The notes under the pieces are model-generated. The model was not told the DNA's origin, did no database searches, and saw only the letters and a program-made list of their open reading frames with translations. Both the position numbers and the translations under genes were made by a program. A DNA stretch of 64,000 nucleotides from Metaphire vulgaris (lineage: Eukaryota > Annelida > Clitellata > Crassiclitellata > Megascolecidae): contig CM030866.1 of the NCBI GenBank assembly GCA_018105865.1, positions 2,763,019 to 2,827,018 of the forward strand, read 5' to 3'. Below, piece by piece: positions 27,628-41,215 of the stretch (positions are counted from its first letter, which is position 1; each line of letters begins with the position of its first letter).

Positions 27628-27979
27628 CTGATAATAATAATAATGATAATAATGATGATGATGATAATAATAATGATAATAATGATAATAATGATGATGA
27701 TAATAATGATGATGATGATGATGATAATGATAATAATGATGATGATGATAATAATGATAATGATGATGATAATAATAATGATAATAATGATGATGATAAT
27801 AATGATGATGATGATGATAATAATGATAATAATGATGATGATGATAATAATGATAATGATGATGATAATAATAATAATAATAATATTAATAATAATATTA
27901 ATAATATTAATAATAATAATATTAATATTATTAATATTATTAATATTATTAATATTATTAATAATATTAATAATAATAG
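27628..27979 (+). repeat. Compound GAT/AAT microsatellite with block structure
   Basis: About 350 bp of AAT and GAT triplets ordered into recurring blocks of GATAATAATGATGATGATGA type, then AATATT-rich triplets. The open frames of Ile, Met or Asn/Asp here are artefacts. Confidence 0.9.
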
Positions 27980-28032
27980 GCCTAACGATGTTTAAAGTGG
28001 TCCAGGAGGGTCTGCCCTGTGTGAGAACCACT

Positions 28033-28203
28033 CCGTGTTTAATCTAGACTCTGGGCTCCGGGGGGAACTGACAAAGCCGGGGGAAAGTCAGCTATGGGGC
28101 TGCTGTTAGTTGATGTAGTATGCCAAACATTTTCGGGGTAGTTTGAAATTTCCGGTGGGAAAGGGCAAAAATTCCTCCCGGAAACGGCCTAGATTAAACC
28201 CTG
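28033..28203. mobile_element. hAT-like MITE, GTTTATTCTAG family, TSD GAACCACT
   Basis: Starts CCGTGTTTAATCTAGAC and ends GGCCTAGATTAAACCCTG. GAACCACT is duplicated perfectly on both sides. Confidence 0.82.
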
Positions 28204-29026
28204 GAACCACTGTTGTGCCAATCCAAATCTACTTGTAGTATCATATACTGTAGTAGGCCTACTGACGTTTATTTTGAAATCATTTGGGGCCACAAGATGT
28301 ATTGGGTGCGACAGAGGAAGAGGTGGGAACATATGACTTTTGTGGATGGGCCCTATACGAATAGAATCGACATAGATATCTGCTCAAATCTCCCCTCCAA
28401 ACCTCTGATCTATGTACTTTTTGTAGCGATGTGATTTTCATGACGACACGCTTGACGATTCTCAAAGCCGCGAAACTTCCTACAACTAGATTTATGTCCA
28501 TCTTTGTCGTTACCTAAAACGTATCCTTGAATAGTCTTCAAGGTAGGTCCTTTCATTTAACAGCTAATACGCCGAGTCGGTCCCTTTGAAGTGGCCGAGT
28601 CGGTCACTTAAGAAACTGCTAATTGATCGTACGTACGTTAATATTGTCCGCTCTTACGTGGGCCTACTACGTTTTACTTTTACAGCACGCCGTCCATCAT
28701 GCCTGGTGCGACAAAGACGGCCTTTATTCTAAAAACTATAGTTTATTGTCGTGTATAGATCAAGATTTCGAACAGGCAACTAGTTCATAATGATCAGTCT
28801 TTGGTATTCACAAGTATCGCGACAATCATTTGTCTGCAGGGTCTTAGAAGATAGTCAAAGCCCTGGATAAAAGCTTCCATGTCGGAATAATTCTTTGTTG
28901 AGCTTCGGAGAAGTTCGGACATCCGTGGTTGCGTTGAGTCTGGCCGAGAGCATAAATCTATTTTTCATCCGTTTTATAACCATTTGCATGCTGCAGCATA
29001 GGCTAGATCAAACACGAGCTTCATAC

Positions 29027-29107
29027 TTAACCCCTTAACTGGAGATCCCGGATATATCCGTCCATTTTACATTTGAATTACAGTTAAATACACGGTTAAC
29101 GGGTTAA
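29027..29107 (+). mobile_element. TTAA palindromic MITE at the left edge of the tandem array
   Basis: An approximately 80-bp element with ends TTAACCCCTTAACTGG and CACGGTTAACGGGTTAA. The array sequence (ATGATAAAACTTG, an internal part of module A) begins directly after its right TTAA, so the array is cut exactly at this element. Confidence 0.8.
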
Positions 29108-32100
29108 TGATAAAACTTGTATTCGATATCTATAAAACCTGTTGTAGTGTGTAGTATGAAATGGCTGGGAGTACTCTATTTCGAACCCTGTAGATAGAAA
29201 TGGAGAATGATATAATTGATTATTCTTGCAAAAGTTTAAGCAGTGAAGAAGGAACAAGAGGAAAATGTAGATTTTGTCGGAGAATTTCTTCAAATCGATA
29301 AGATATTAACATATCTAGGCCCTATTCTAGGCTCTATTCAACAGGCGTTCAATTGCCTTCTGTCACACAGCGAATTCATGATAAAACTTGTATTCGATAT
29401 CTATAAAACCTGTTGCAGGCCTATAATGAACCAGATATCTTAAATGCAGAAGGTGATGGCCCATGTTTGCAATAGCGATTGATATCAATGTAGTAATGGA
29501 TGCTAAAGATAGTGGCTGAATATGGTGCTTGAATTCGATCTATAACATGAAGAAATAACTTTCAAATGTGCGGTTGATTTCCACATATACTGTGCATTAT
29601 TAGCATTATGGAACAACGGCGTTTGTCATGCAGGATGCGCTATCAATACAGAAGACGATGACCTACGTTTATAATAGCGATTGATATCGATGTAGTGAAG
29701 AATGCTAAAGACAGTGGCTCAATATAGTGATTGAGATCGATCTCTAACAGGACGAAATAAGTTTTTTAAAATGCGCTTGTATTTCCACAAATCCTGTGTA
29801 TTATTAGCATTATAGACTAACGAGGGTTGTCTTGGATGAGCCGTTTTAAATGCAGAAAGTGATGGCCCATGTTTGCACTAGCGATTGATATCAATGTAGT
29901 AATGGATGCTAAAGATAGTGGCTGAATATGGTGCTTGAATTCGATCTATAACATGACGAAATAACTTTCTAATGTGCGGTTGATTTCCACATATACTGTG
30001 CATTATTAGCATTATGGAACAATGGCGGTTGTCATGCTGGATGCGCTATCAATACAGAAGACGATGACCTACGTTTATAACAGCGATTGATATCTATGTA
30101 GCGAAGAATGCTAAACATAGTGGCTCAATACGGAGCCTGAAATCGATCTCTAGCAGGACGAAATAAGTTTCAAAACTGCCGTTGAATTTTCACAAATCCT
30201 GTGTATTAATAGCATTATGCAATAATGAGGGTTGTCATGGATGAGCAGTTTTAATATCCGGCTCTTCCTCGATCGCCCTACTAGCCATTCCGTTAGATAT
30301 TCGCCAGGTCTTTCATTTGGTCGATGTCCTCGTTCTCGTACAGTCAATGGCGTTAGTGTGTAGTATTATGAAATGGCTGGGAGTACTCTATTTCGAACCC
30401 TGTAGATGGAAATGGAGAATGATATAATTGATTATTCTTGCAAAAGTTTAAGCAGTGAAGAAGGAACAAGAGGAAAATGTAGATTTTGTCAGAGAATTTC
30501 TTCAAATCGATAAGATATTTACATATCTAGGCCCTATTCTAGGCTCTATTCAACAGGCGTTCAATTGCCTTCTCTCACACAGCGAATTCATGATAAAACT
30601 TGTATTCGCTATCTATAAAACCTGTTGTAGGCCTATAATGAACCAGATATCTTAAATGCAGAAGGTGATGGCCCATGTTTGCAATAGCGATTGATATCAA
30701 TGTAGTAATGGATGCTAAAGATAGTGGCTGAATATGGTGCTTGAATTCGATCTATAACATGAAGAAATAACTTTCAAATGTGCGGTTGATTTCCACATAT
30801 ACTGTGCATTATTAGCATTATGGAACAACGGCGGTTGTCATGCAGGATGAGCTATCAATACAGAAGACGATGACCTACGTTTATAATAGCGATTGATATC
30901 GATGTAGTGAAGAATGCTAAAGACAGTGGCTCAATATAGTGATTGAGATCGATCTCTAACAGGACGAAATAAGTTTTTAAAAATGCGCTTGTATTTCCAC
31001 AAATCCTGTGTATTATTAGCATTATAGACTAACGAGGGTTGTCTTGGATGAGCCGTTTTAAATGCAGAAAGTGATGGCCCATGTTTGCACTAGCGATTGA
31101 TATCAATGTAGTAATGGATGCTAAAGATAGTGGCTGAATATGGTGCTTGAATTCGATCTATAACATGACGAAATAACTTTCTAATGTGCGGTTGATTTCC
31201 ACATATACTGTGCATTATTAGCATTATGGAACAACGGCGGTTGTCATGCTGGATGCGCTATCAATACAGAAGACGATGACCTACGTTTATAACAGCGATT
31301 GATATCTATGTAGCGAAGAATGCTAAACATAGTGGCTCAATACGGAGCCTGAAATCGATCTCTAGCAGGACGAAATAAGTTTCAAAACTGCCGTTGAATT
31401 TTCACAAATCCTGTGTATTAATAGCATTATTCAATAATGAGGGTTGTCATGGATGAGCAGTTTTAATATCCGGCTCTTCCCTCGATCGCCCTACTAGCCA
31501 TTCCGTTAGATATTCGCCAGGTCTTTCATTTGGTCGATGTCCCTCGTTCTCGTACAGTCAATGGCGTTAGTGTGTAGTATTATGAAATGGCTGGGAGTAC
31601 TCTATTTCGAACCCTGTAGATAGAAATGGAGAATGATATAATTGATTATTCTTGCAAAAGTTTAAGCAGTGAAGAAGGAACAAAAGGAAAATGTAGATTT
31701 TGTCGGAGAATTTCTTCAAATCGATAAGATATTTACATATCTAGGCCCTATTCTAGGCTCTATTCAACAGGCGTTCAATTGCCTTCTGTCACACAGCGAA
31801 TTCATGATAAAACTTGTATTCGATATCTATAAAACCTGTTGCAGGCCTATAATGAACCAGATATCTTAAATGCAGAAGATGATGGCCCATGTTTGCAATA
31901 GCGATTGATATCTATGTAGTAATGGATGCTAAAGATAGTGGCTGAATATGGTGCTTGAATTCGATCTATAACATGAAGAAATAACTTTCAAATGTGCGGT
32001 TGATTTCCACATATACTGTGCATTATTAGCATTATGGAACAACGGCGGTTGTCATGCAGGATGCGATATCAATACAGAAGACGATGACCTACGTTTATAA

Positions 32101-35100
32101 CAGCGATTGATATCTATGTAGCGAAGAATGCTAAACATAGTGGCTCAATACGGAGCCTGAAATCGATCTCTAGCAGGACGAAATAAGTTTCAAAACTGCC
32201 GTTGAATTTTCACAAATCCTGTGTATTAATAGCATTATGCAATAATGAGGGTTGTCATGGATGAGCAGTTTTAATATCCGGCTCTTCCCTCGATCGCCCT
32301 ACTAGCCATTCCGTTAGATATTCGCCAGGTCTTTCATTTGGTCGATGTCCCTCGTTCTCGTACAGTCAATGGCGTTAGTGTGTAGTATTATGAAATGGCT
32401 GGGAGTACTCTATTTCGAACCCTGTAGATAGAAATGGAGAATGATATAATTGATTATTCTTGCAAAAGTTTAAGCAGTGAAGAAGGAACAAGAGGAAAAT
32501 GTAGATTTTGTCAGAGAATTTCTTCAAATCGATAAGATATTTACATATCTAGGCCCTATTCTAGGCTCTATTCAACAGGCGTTCAATTGCCTTCTGTCAC
32601 ACAGCGAATTCATGATAAAACTTGTATTCGCTATCTATAAAACCTGTTGTAGGCCTATAAAGAACCAGATATCTTAATACCCGGCTCTTCTCTCGATCGC
32701 CCTACTAGCCATTCCGTTAGATATTCGCCAGGTCTTTCATTTGGTCGATGTCCCTCGTTCTCGTACAGTCAATGGCGTTAGTGTGTAGTATTATGAAATG
32801 GCTGGGAGTACTCTATTTCGAACCCTGTAGATAGAAATGGAGAATGATATAATTGATTATTCTTGCAAAAGTTTAAGCAGTGAAGAAGGAACAAGAGGAA
32901 AATGTAGATTTTGTCAGAGAATTTCTTCAAATCGATAAGATATTTACATATCTAGGCCCTATTCTAGGCTCTATTCAACAGGCGTTCAATTGCCTTCTGT
33001 CACACAGCGAATTCATGATAAAACTTGTATTCGATAACTATAAAACCTGTTGTAGGCCTATAATGAACCAGATATCTTAAATGCAGAAGGTGATGGCCCA
33101 TGTTTGCAATAGCGATTGATATCAATGTAGTAATGGATGCTAAAGATAGTGGCTGAATATGGTGCTTGAATTCGATCTATAACATGAAGAAATAACTTTC
33201 AAATGTGCGGTTGATTTCACATATACTGTGCATTATTAGCATTATGGAACAACGGCGTTTGTCATGCAGGATGCGCTATCAATACAGAAGACGATGACCT
33301 ACGTTTATAATAGCGATTGATATCGATGTAGTGAAGAATGCTAAAGACAGTGGCTCAATATAGTGATTGAGATCGATCTCTAACAGGACGAAATAAGTTT
33401 TTAAAAATGCGCTTGTATTTCCACAAATCCTGTGTATTATTAGCATTATAGACTAACGAGGGTTGTCTTGGATGAGCCGTTTTAAATGCAGAAAGTGATG
33501 GCCCACGTTTGCACTAGCGATTGATATCAATGTAGTAATGGATGCTAAAGATAGTGGCTGAATATGGTGCTTGAATTCGATCTATAACATGAAGAAATAA
33601 CTTTCAAATGTGCGGTTGATTTCCACATATACTGTGCATTATTAGCATTATGGAACAACGGCGGTTGTCATGCAGGATGCGATATCAATACAGAAGACGA
33701 TGACCTACGTTTATAACAGCGATTGATATCTATGTAGCGAAGAATGCTAAACATAGTGGCTCAATACGGAGCCTGAAATCGATCTCTAGCAGGACGAAAT
33801 AAGTTTCAAAACTGCCGTTGAATTTTCACAAATCCTGTGTATTAATAGCATTATGCAATAATGAGGGTTGTCATGGATGAGCAGTTTTAATATCCGGCTC
33901 TTCCCTCGATCGCCCTACTAGCCATTCCGTTAGATATTCGCCAGGTCTTTCATTTGGTCGATGTCCCTCGTTCTCGTACAGTCAATGGCGTTAGTGTGTA
34001 GTATTATGAAATGGCTGGGAGTACTATATTTCGAACCCTGTAGATAGAAATGGAGAATGATATAATTGATTATTCTTGCAAACGTTTAAGCAGTGAAGAA
34101 GGAACAAGAGGAAAATGTAGATTTTGTCAGAGAATTTCTTCAAATCGATAAGATATTTACATATCTAGGCCCTATTCTAGGCTCTATTCAACAGGCGTTC
34201 AATTGCCTTCTGTCACACAGCGAATTCATGATAAAACTTGTATTCGCTATCTATAAAACCTGTTGTAGGCCTATAAAGAACCAGATATCTTAATATGCGG
34301 CTCTTCTCTCGATCGCCCTACTAGCCATTCCGTTAGATATTCGCCAGGTCTTTCATTTGGTCGATGTCCCTCGTTCTCGTACAGTCAATGGCGTTAGTGT
34401 GTAGTATTATGAAATGGCTGGGAGTACTCTATTTCGAACCCTGTAGATAGAAATGGAGAATGATATAATTGATTATTCTTGCAAAAGTTTAAGCAGTGAA
34501 GAAGGAACAAGAGGAAAATGTAGATTTTGTCAGAGAATTTCTTCAAATCGATAAGATATTTACATATCTAGGCCCTATTCTAGGCTCTATTCAACAGGCG
34601 TTCAATTGCCTTCTGTCACACAGCGAATTCATGATAAAACTTGTATTCGATAACTATAAAACCTGTTGTAGGCCTATAATGAACCAGATATCTTAAATGC
34701 AGAAGGTGATGGCCCATGTTTGCAATAGCGATTGATATCAATGTAGTAATGGATGCTAAAGATAGTGGCTGAATATGGTGCTTGAATTCGATCTATAACA
34801 TGAAGAAATAACTTTCAAATGTGCGGTTGATTTCCACATATACTGTGCATTATTAGCATTATGGAACAACGGCGTTTGTCATGCTGGATGCGCTATCAAT
34901 ACAGAAGACGATGACCTACGTTTATAATAGCGATTGATATCGATGTAGTGAAGAATGCTAAAGACAGTGGCTCAATATAGTGATTGAGATCGATCTCTAA
35001 CAGGACGAAATAAGTTTTTAAAAATGCGCTTGTATTTCCACAAATCCTGTGTATTATTAGCATTATAGACTAACGAGGGTTGTCTTGGATGAGCCGTTTT

Positions 35101-38100
35101 AAATGCAGAAAGTGATGGCCCACGTTTGCACTAGCGATTGATATCAATGTAGTAATGGATGCTAAAGATAGTGGCTGAATATGGTGCTTGAATTCGATCT
35201 ATAACATGACGAAATAACTTTCTAATGTGCGGTTGATTTCACATATACTGTGCATTATTAGCATTATGGAACAATGGCGGTTGTCATGCTGGATGCGCTA
35301 TCAATACAGAAGACGATGACCTACGTTTATAACAGCGATTGATATCTATGTAGCGAAGAATGCTAAACATAGTGGCTCAATACGGAGCCTGAAATCGATC
35401 TCTAGCAGGACGAAATAAGTTTCAAAACTGCCGTTGAATTTTCACAAATCCTGTGTATTAATAGCATTATGCAATAATGAGGGTTGTCATGGATGAGCAG
35501 TTTTAATATCCGGCTCTTCCCTCGATCGCCCTACTAGCCATTCCGTTAGATATTCGCCAGGTCTTTCATTTGGTCGATGTCCCTCGTTCTCGTACAGTCA
35601 ATGGCGTTAGTGTGTAGTATTATGAAATGGCTGGGAGTACTCTATTTTGAACCCTGTAGATAGAAATGGAGAATGATATAATTGATTATTCTTGCAAACG
35701 TTTAAGCAGTGAAGAAGGAACAAGAGGAAAATGTAGATTTTGTCAGAGAATTTCTTCAAATCGATAAGATATTTACATATCTAGGCCCTATTCTAGGCTC
35801 TATTCAACAGGCGTTCAATTGCCTTCTGTCACACAGCGAATTCATGATAAAACTTGTATTCGATATCTATAAAACCTGTTGTAGGCCTATAAAGAACCAG
35901 ATATCTTAATACCCGGCTCTTCCCTCGATCGTCCTACTAGCCATTCTGTTAGATATTCGCCAGGTCTTTCATTTGGTCGATGTCCCTCGTTCTCGTACAG
36001 TCAATGGCGTTAGTGTGTAGTATTATGAAATGGCTGGGAGTACTCTATTTCGAACCCTGTAGATAGAAATGGAGAATGATATAATTGATTATTCTTGCAA
36101 AAGTTTAAGCAGTGAAGAAGGAACAAGAGGAAAATGTAGATTTTGTCGGAGAATTTCTTCAAATCGATAAGATATTTACATATCTAGGCCCTATTCTAGG
36201 CTCTATTCAACAGGCGTTCAATTGCCTTCTGTCACACAGCGAATTCATGATAAAACTTGTATTCGATATCTATAAAACCCGTTGCAGGCCTATAATGAAC
36301 CAGATATCTTAAATGCAGAAGATGATGGCCCATGTTTGCAATAGCGATTGATATCTATGTAGTAATGGATGCTAAAGATAGTGGCTGAATATGGTGCTTG
36401 AATTCGATCTATAACATGAAGAAATAACTTTCAAATGTGCGGTTGATTTCCACATATACTGTGCATTATTAGCATTATGGAACAACGGCGGTTGTCATGC
36501 AGGATGCGATATCAATACAGAAGACGATGACCTACGTTTATAACAGCGATTGATATCTATGTAGCGAAGAATGCTAAACATAGTGGCTCAATACGGAGCC
36601 TGAAATCGATCTCTAGCAGGACGAAATAAGTTTCAAAACTGCCGTTGAATTTTCACAAATCCTGTGTATTAATAGCATTATGCAATAATGAGGGTTGTCA
36701 TGGATGAGCAGTTTTAATATCCGGCTCTTCCCTCGATCGCCCTACTAGCCATTCCGTTAGATATTCGCCAGGTCTTTCATTTGGTCGATGTCCCTCGTTC
36801 TCGTACAGTCAATGGCGTTAGTGTGTAGTATTATGAAATGGCTGGGAGTACTCTATTTCGAACCCTGTAGATAGAAATGGAGAATGATATAATTGATTAT
36901 TCTTGCAAAAGTTTAAGCAGTGAAGAAGGAACAAGAGGAAAATGTAGATTTTGTCAGAGAATTTCTTCAAATCGATAAGATATTTACATATCTAGGCCTA
37001 TTCTAGGCTCTATTCAACAGGCGTTCAATTGCCTTCTGTCACACAGCGAATTCATGATAAAACTTGTATTCGCTATCTATAAAACCTGTTGTAGGCCTAT
37101 AAAGAACCAGATATCTTAATACCCGGCTCTTCTCTCGATCGCCCTACTAGCCATTCCGTTAGATATTCGCCAGGTCTTTCATTTGGTCGATGTCCCTCGT
37201 TCTCGTACAGTCAATGGCGTTAGTGTGTAGTATTATGAAATGGCTGGGAGTACTCTATTTCGAACCCTGTAGATAGAAATGGAGAATGATATAATTGATT
37301 ATTCTTGCAAAAGTTTAAGCAGTGAAGAAGGAACAAGAGGAAAATGTAGATTTTGTCAGAGAATTTCTTCAAATCGATAAGATATTTACATATCTAGGCC
37401 CTATTCTAGGCTCTATTCAACAGGCGTTCAATTGCCTTCTGTCACACAGCGAATTCATGATAAAACTTGTATTCGATAACTATAAAACCTGTTGTAGGCC
37501 TATAATGAACCAGATATCTTAAATGCAGAAGGTGATGGCCCATGTTTGCAATAGCGATTGATATCAATGTAGTAATGGATGCTAAAGATAGTGGCTGAAT
37601 ATGGTGCTTGAATTCGATCTATAACATGAAGAAATAACTTTCAAATGTGCGGTTGATTTCCACATATACTGTGCATTATTAGCATTATGGAACAACGGCG
37701 TTTGTCATGCAGGATGCGCTATCAATACAGAAGACGATGACCTACCTTTATAATAGCGATTGATATCGATGTAGTGAAGAATGCTAAAGACAGTGGCTCA
37801 ATATAGTGATTGAGATCGATCTCTAACAGGACGAAATAAGTTTTTAAAAATGCGCTTGTATTTCCACAAATCCTGTGTATTATTAGCATTATAGACTAAC
37901 GAGGGTTGTCTTGGATGAGCCGTTTTAAATGCAGAAAGTGATGGCCCACGTTTGCACTAGCGATTGATATCAATGTAGTAATGGATGCTAAAGATAGTGG
38001 CTGAATATGGTGCTTGAATTCGATCTATAACATAACGAAATAACTTTCTAATGTGCGGTTGATTTCCACATATACTGTGCATTATTAGCATTATGGAACA

Positions 38101-41100
38101 ATGGCGGTTGTCATGCTGGATGCGCTATCAATACAGAAGACGATGACCTACGTTTATAACAGCGATTGATATCTATGTAGCGAAGAATGCTAAACATAGT
38201 GGCTCAATACGGAGCCTGAAATCGATCTCTAGCAGGACGAAATAAGTTTCAAAACTGCCGTTGAATTTTCACAAATCCTGTGTATTAATAGCATTATGCA
38301 ATAATGAGGGTTGTCATGGATGAGCAGTTTTAATATCCGGCTCTTCCCTCGATCGCCCTACTAGCCATTCCGTTAGATATTCGCCAGGTCTTTCATTTGG
38401 TCGATGTCCCTCGTTCTCGTACAGTCAATGGCGTTAGTGTGTAGTATTATGAAATGGCTGGGAGTACTCTATTTTGAACCCTGTAGATAGAAATGGAGAA
38501 TGATATAATTGATTATTCTTGCAAACGTTTAAGCAGTGAAGAAGGAACAAAGAGGAAAATGTAGATTTTGTCAGAGAATTTCTTCAAATCGATAAGATAT
38601 TTACATATCTAGGCCCTATTCTAGGCTCTATTCAACAGGCGTTCAATTGCCTTCTGTCACACAGCGAATTCATGATAAAACTTGTATTCGATATCTATAA
38701 AACCTGTTGTAGGCCTACAAAAGAACCAGATATCTTAATACCCGGCTCTTCCTCGATCGTCCTACTAGCCATTCTGTTAGATATTCGCCAGGTCTTTCAT
38801 TTGGTCGATGTCCCTCGTTCTCGTACAGTCAATGGCGTTAGTGTGTAGTATTATGAAATGGCTGGGAGTACTCTATTTCGAACCCTGTAGATAGAAATGG
38901 AGAATGATATAATTGATTATTCTTGCAAAAGTTTAAGCAGTGAAGAAGGAACAAGAGGAAAATGTAGATTTTGTCGGAGAATTTCTTCAAATCGATAAGA
39001 TATTTACATATCTAGGCCCTATTCTAGGCTCTATTCAACAGGCGTTCAATTGCCTTCTGTCACACAGCGAATTCATGATAAAACTTGTATTCGATATCTA
39101 TAAAACCTGTTGCAGGCCTATAATGAACCAGATATCTTAAATGCAGAAGGTGATGGCCCATGTTTGCAATAGCGATTGATATCAATGTAGTAATGGATGC
39201 TAAAGATAGTGGCTGAATATGGTGCTTGAATTCGATCTATAACATGACGAAATAACTTTCTAATGTGCGGTTGATTTCCACATATACTGTTGATTATTAG
39301 CATTATGGAACAACGGCGGTTGTCATGCTGGATGCGCTATCAATACAGAAGACGATGACCTACGTTTATAACAGCGATTGATATCTATGTAGCGAAGAAT
39401 GCTAAACATAGTGGCTCAATACGGAGCCTGAAATCGATCTCTAGCAGGACGAAATAAGTTTCAAAACTGCCGTTGAATTTTCACAAATCCTGTGTATTAA
39501 TAGCATTATGCAATAATGAGGGTTGTCATGGATGAGCAGTTTTAATATCCGGCTCTTCCCTCGATCGCCCTACTAGCCATTCCGTTAGATATTCGCCAGG
39601 TCTTTCATTTGGTCGATGTCCCTCGTTCTCGTACAGTCAATGGCGTTAGTGTGTAGTATTATGAAATGGCTGGGATTACTCTATTTCGAACCCTGTAGAT
39701 AGAAATGGAGAATGATATAATTGATTATTCTTGCAAAAGTTTAAGCAGTGAAGAAGGAACAAGAGGAAAATGTAGATTTTGTCAGAGAATTTCTTCAAAT
39801 CGATAAGATATTTACATATCTAGGCCCTATTCTAGGCTCTATTCAACAGGCGTTCAATTGCCTTCTCTCACACAGCGAATTCATGATAAAACTTGTATTC
39901 GCTATCTATAAAACCTGTTGTAGGCCTATAAAGAACCAGATATCTTAATACCCGGCTCTTCTCTCGATCGTCCTACTAGCCATTCCGTTAGATATTCGCC
40001 AGGTCTTTCATTTGGTCGATGTCCCTCGTTCTCGTACAGTCAATGGCGTTAGTGTGTAGTATTATGAAATGGCTGGGAGTACTCTATTTCGAACCCTGTA
40101 GATAGAAATGGAGAATGATATAATTGATTATTCTTGCAAAAGTTTAAGCAGTGAAGAAGGAACAAGAGGAAAATGTAGATTTTGTCAGAGAATTTTTCAA
40201 ATCGATAAGATATTTACATATCTAGGCCTATTCTAGGCTCTATTCAACAGGCGTTCAATGGGAGTACTCTATTTCGAACCCTGTAGATAGAAATGGAGAA
40301 TGATATAATTGATTATTCTTGCAAACGTTTAAGCAGTGAAGAAGGAACAAGAGGAAAATGTAGATTTTGTCGGAGAATTTCTTCAAATCGATAAGATATT
40401 TACATATCTAGGTCCTATTCTAGGCTCTATTCAACAGGCGTTCAATTGCCTTCTCTCACACAGCGAATTCATGATAAAACTTATATTCGATATCTATAAA
40501 ACCTGTTGTAGATGAGCCAGAAATGCTCTTCCCTCGAGAATTCCGTTGATATTAGGTCTTTCATTTGGTCGAGTATTCTGAAATGGCTGGGAGTAAACCC
40601 TGTAGATAGAAATGGAGAATGTTTGATTATTCTTGCAAACGTTTAAGCAGTGAAGAAGGAACAAGAGGAAAATGTAGATTTTGTCAGGAGAATTTCTTCA
40701 AATCGATAAGATATAACACATATCTAGGCCCTATTCTAGGCTCTATTCAACAGGCGTTCAATTGCCTTCTGTCACACAGCGAATTCATGATAAAACTTAT
40801 ATTCGATATCTATAAAACCTGTTGTAGGCCTATAATGAGCCAGATATCTTAATACCCGGCTCTTCCCTCAATCGCCCTACTAGCCATTCCGTTAGATATT
40901 CGCCAGGTCTTTCATTTGGTCGATGTCCCTCGTTCTCGTACAGTCAATGGCGTTAGTGTGTAGTATTATGAAATGGCTGGGAGTACTCTATTTCGAACCC
41001 TGTAGATAGAAATGGAGAATGATATAATTGATTATTCTTGCAAAACTTTAAGCATTGAAGATGGAACAAGAGGAAATTGTAGATTTTGTCGGAGAATTTC

Positions 41101-41119
41101 TTCAAATCGATAAGATATT
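29108..41119 (+). repeat. 12-kb higher-order tandem array of a 403-bp module (A) and about 202-bp subrepeats (b)
   Basis: Module A (about 403 bp) occurs about 18 times; its TGAAGAAGGAACAAGAGG segment starts near 29243, 30455, 31669, 32477, 32880, 34093, 34496, 35709, 36112, 36918, 37322, 38536, 38940, 39748, 40151, 40335, 40650 and 41050. Between A copies lie either nothing, a two-part block b1-b2' (about 404 bp) or a four-part block b1-b2-b1-b2' (about 808 bp). Four-part blocks follow the A copies at 29243, 30455, 32880, 34496 and 37322; two-part blocks follow 31669, 36112 and 38940. A unit of about 2.83 kb (A b A A bbbb A) recurs at 31669-34496 and 36112-38940. Copies are almost identical in the middle; the right end (40200-41119) is truncated and rearranged. 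Each A copy contains a 66-codon open frame without ATG and a 33-codon ATG frame; no coding role is claimed. Confidence 0.93.
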
Positions 41120-41215
41120 AAGCCGGTTTCTAGGATTGGATCTACGAAATTAATTTAGGGTTGAACGATCCACTACTTTCAAAACTCTCCTGTGCAAACA
41201 AATACTCGACTAGAT

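Larger units (their letters stand above)
24061..29026. other. Gene-free stretch between ING and the tandem array
   Basis: Contains four hAT-like MITEs (24804, 25252, 26550, 28033), a partial CAGTGGCGGCT element around 25790-26000, (AAT)n at about 26009-26055 and the compound GAT/AAT tract at 27628-27979. No splice-consistent coding segment was seen. Confidence 0.55.

Noticed and set aside
29243..40852. Repeated 66-codon open frames in the tandem array as a protein gene family
   Set aside because: They start at GTG after an in-frame TAA, lack an ATG at the start, and recur only because the DNA module is tandemly repeated; no conserved protein domain is visible.
29108..41119. CRISPR-like array
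   Set aside because: Repeat units are hundreds of bases long without short repeats and unique spacers, and the host is a eukaryote.
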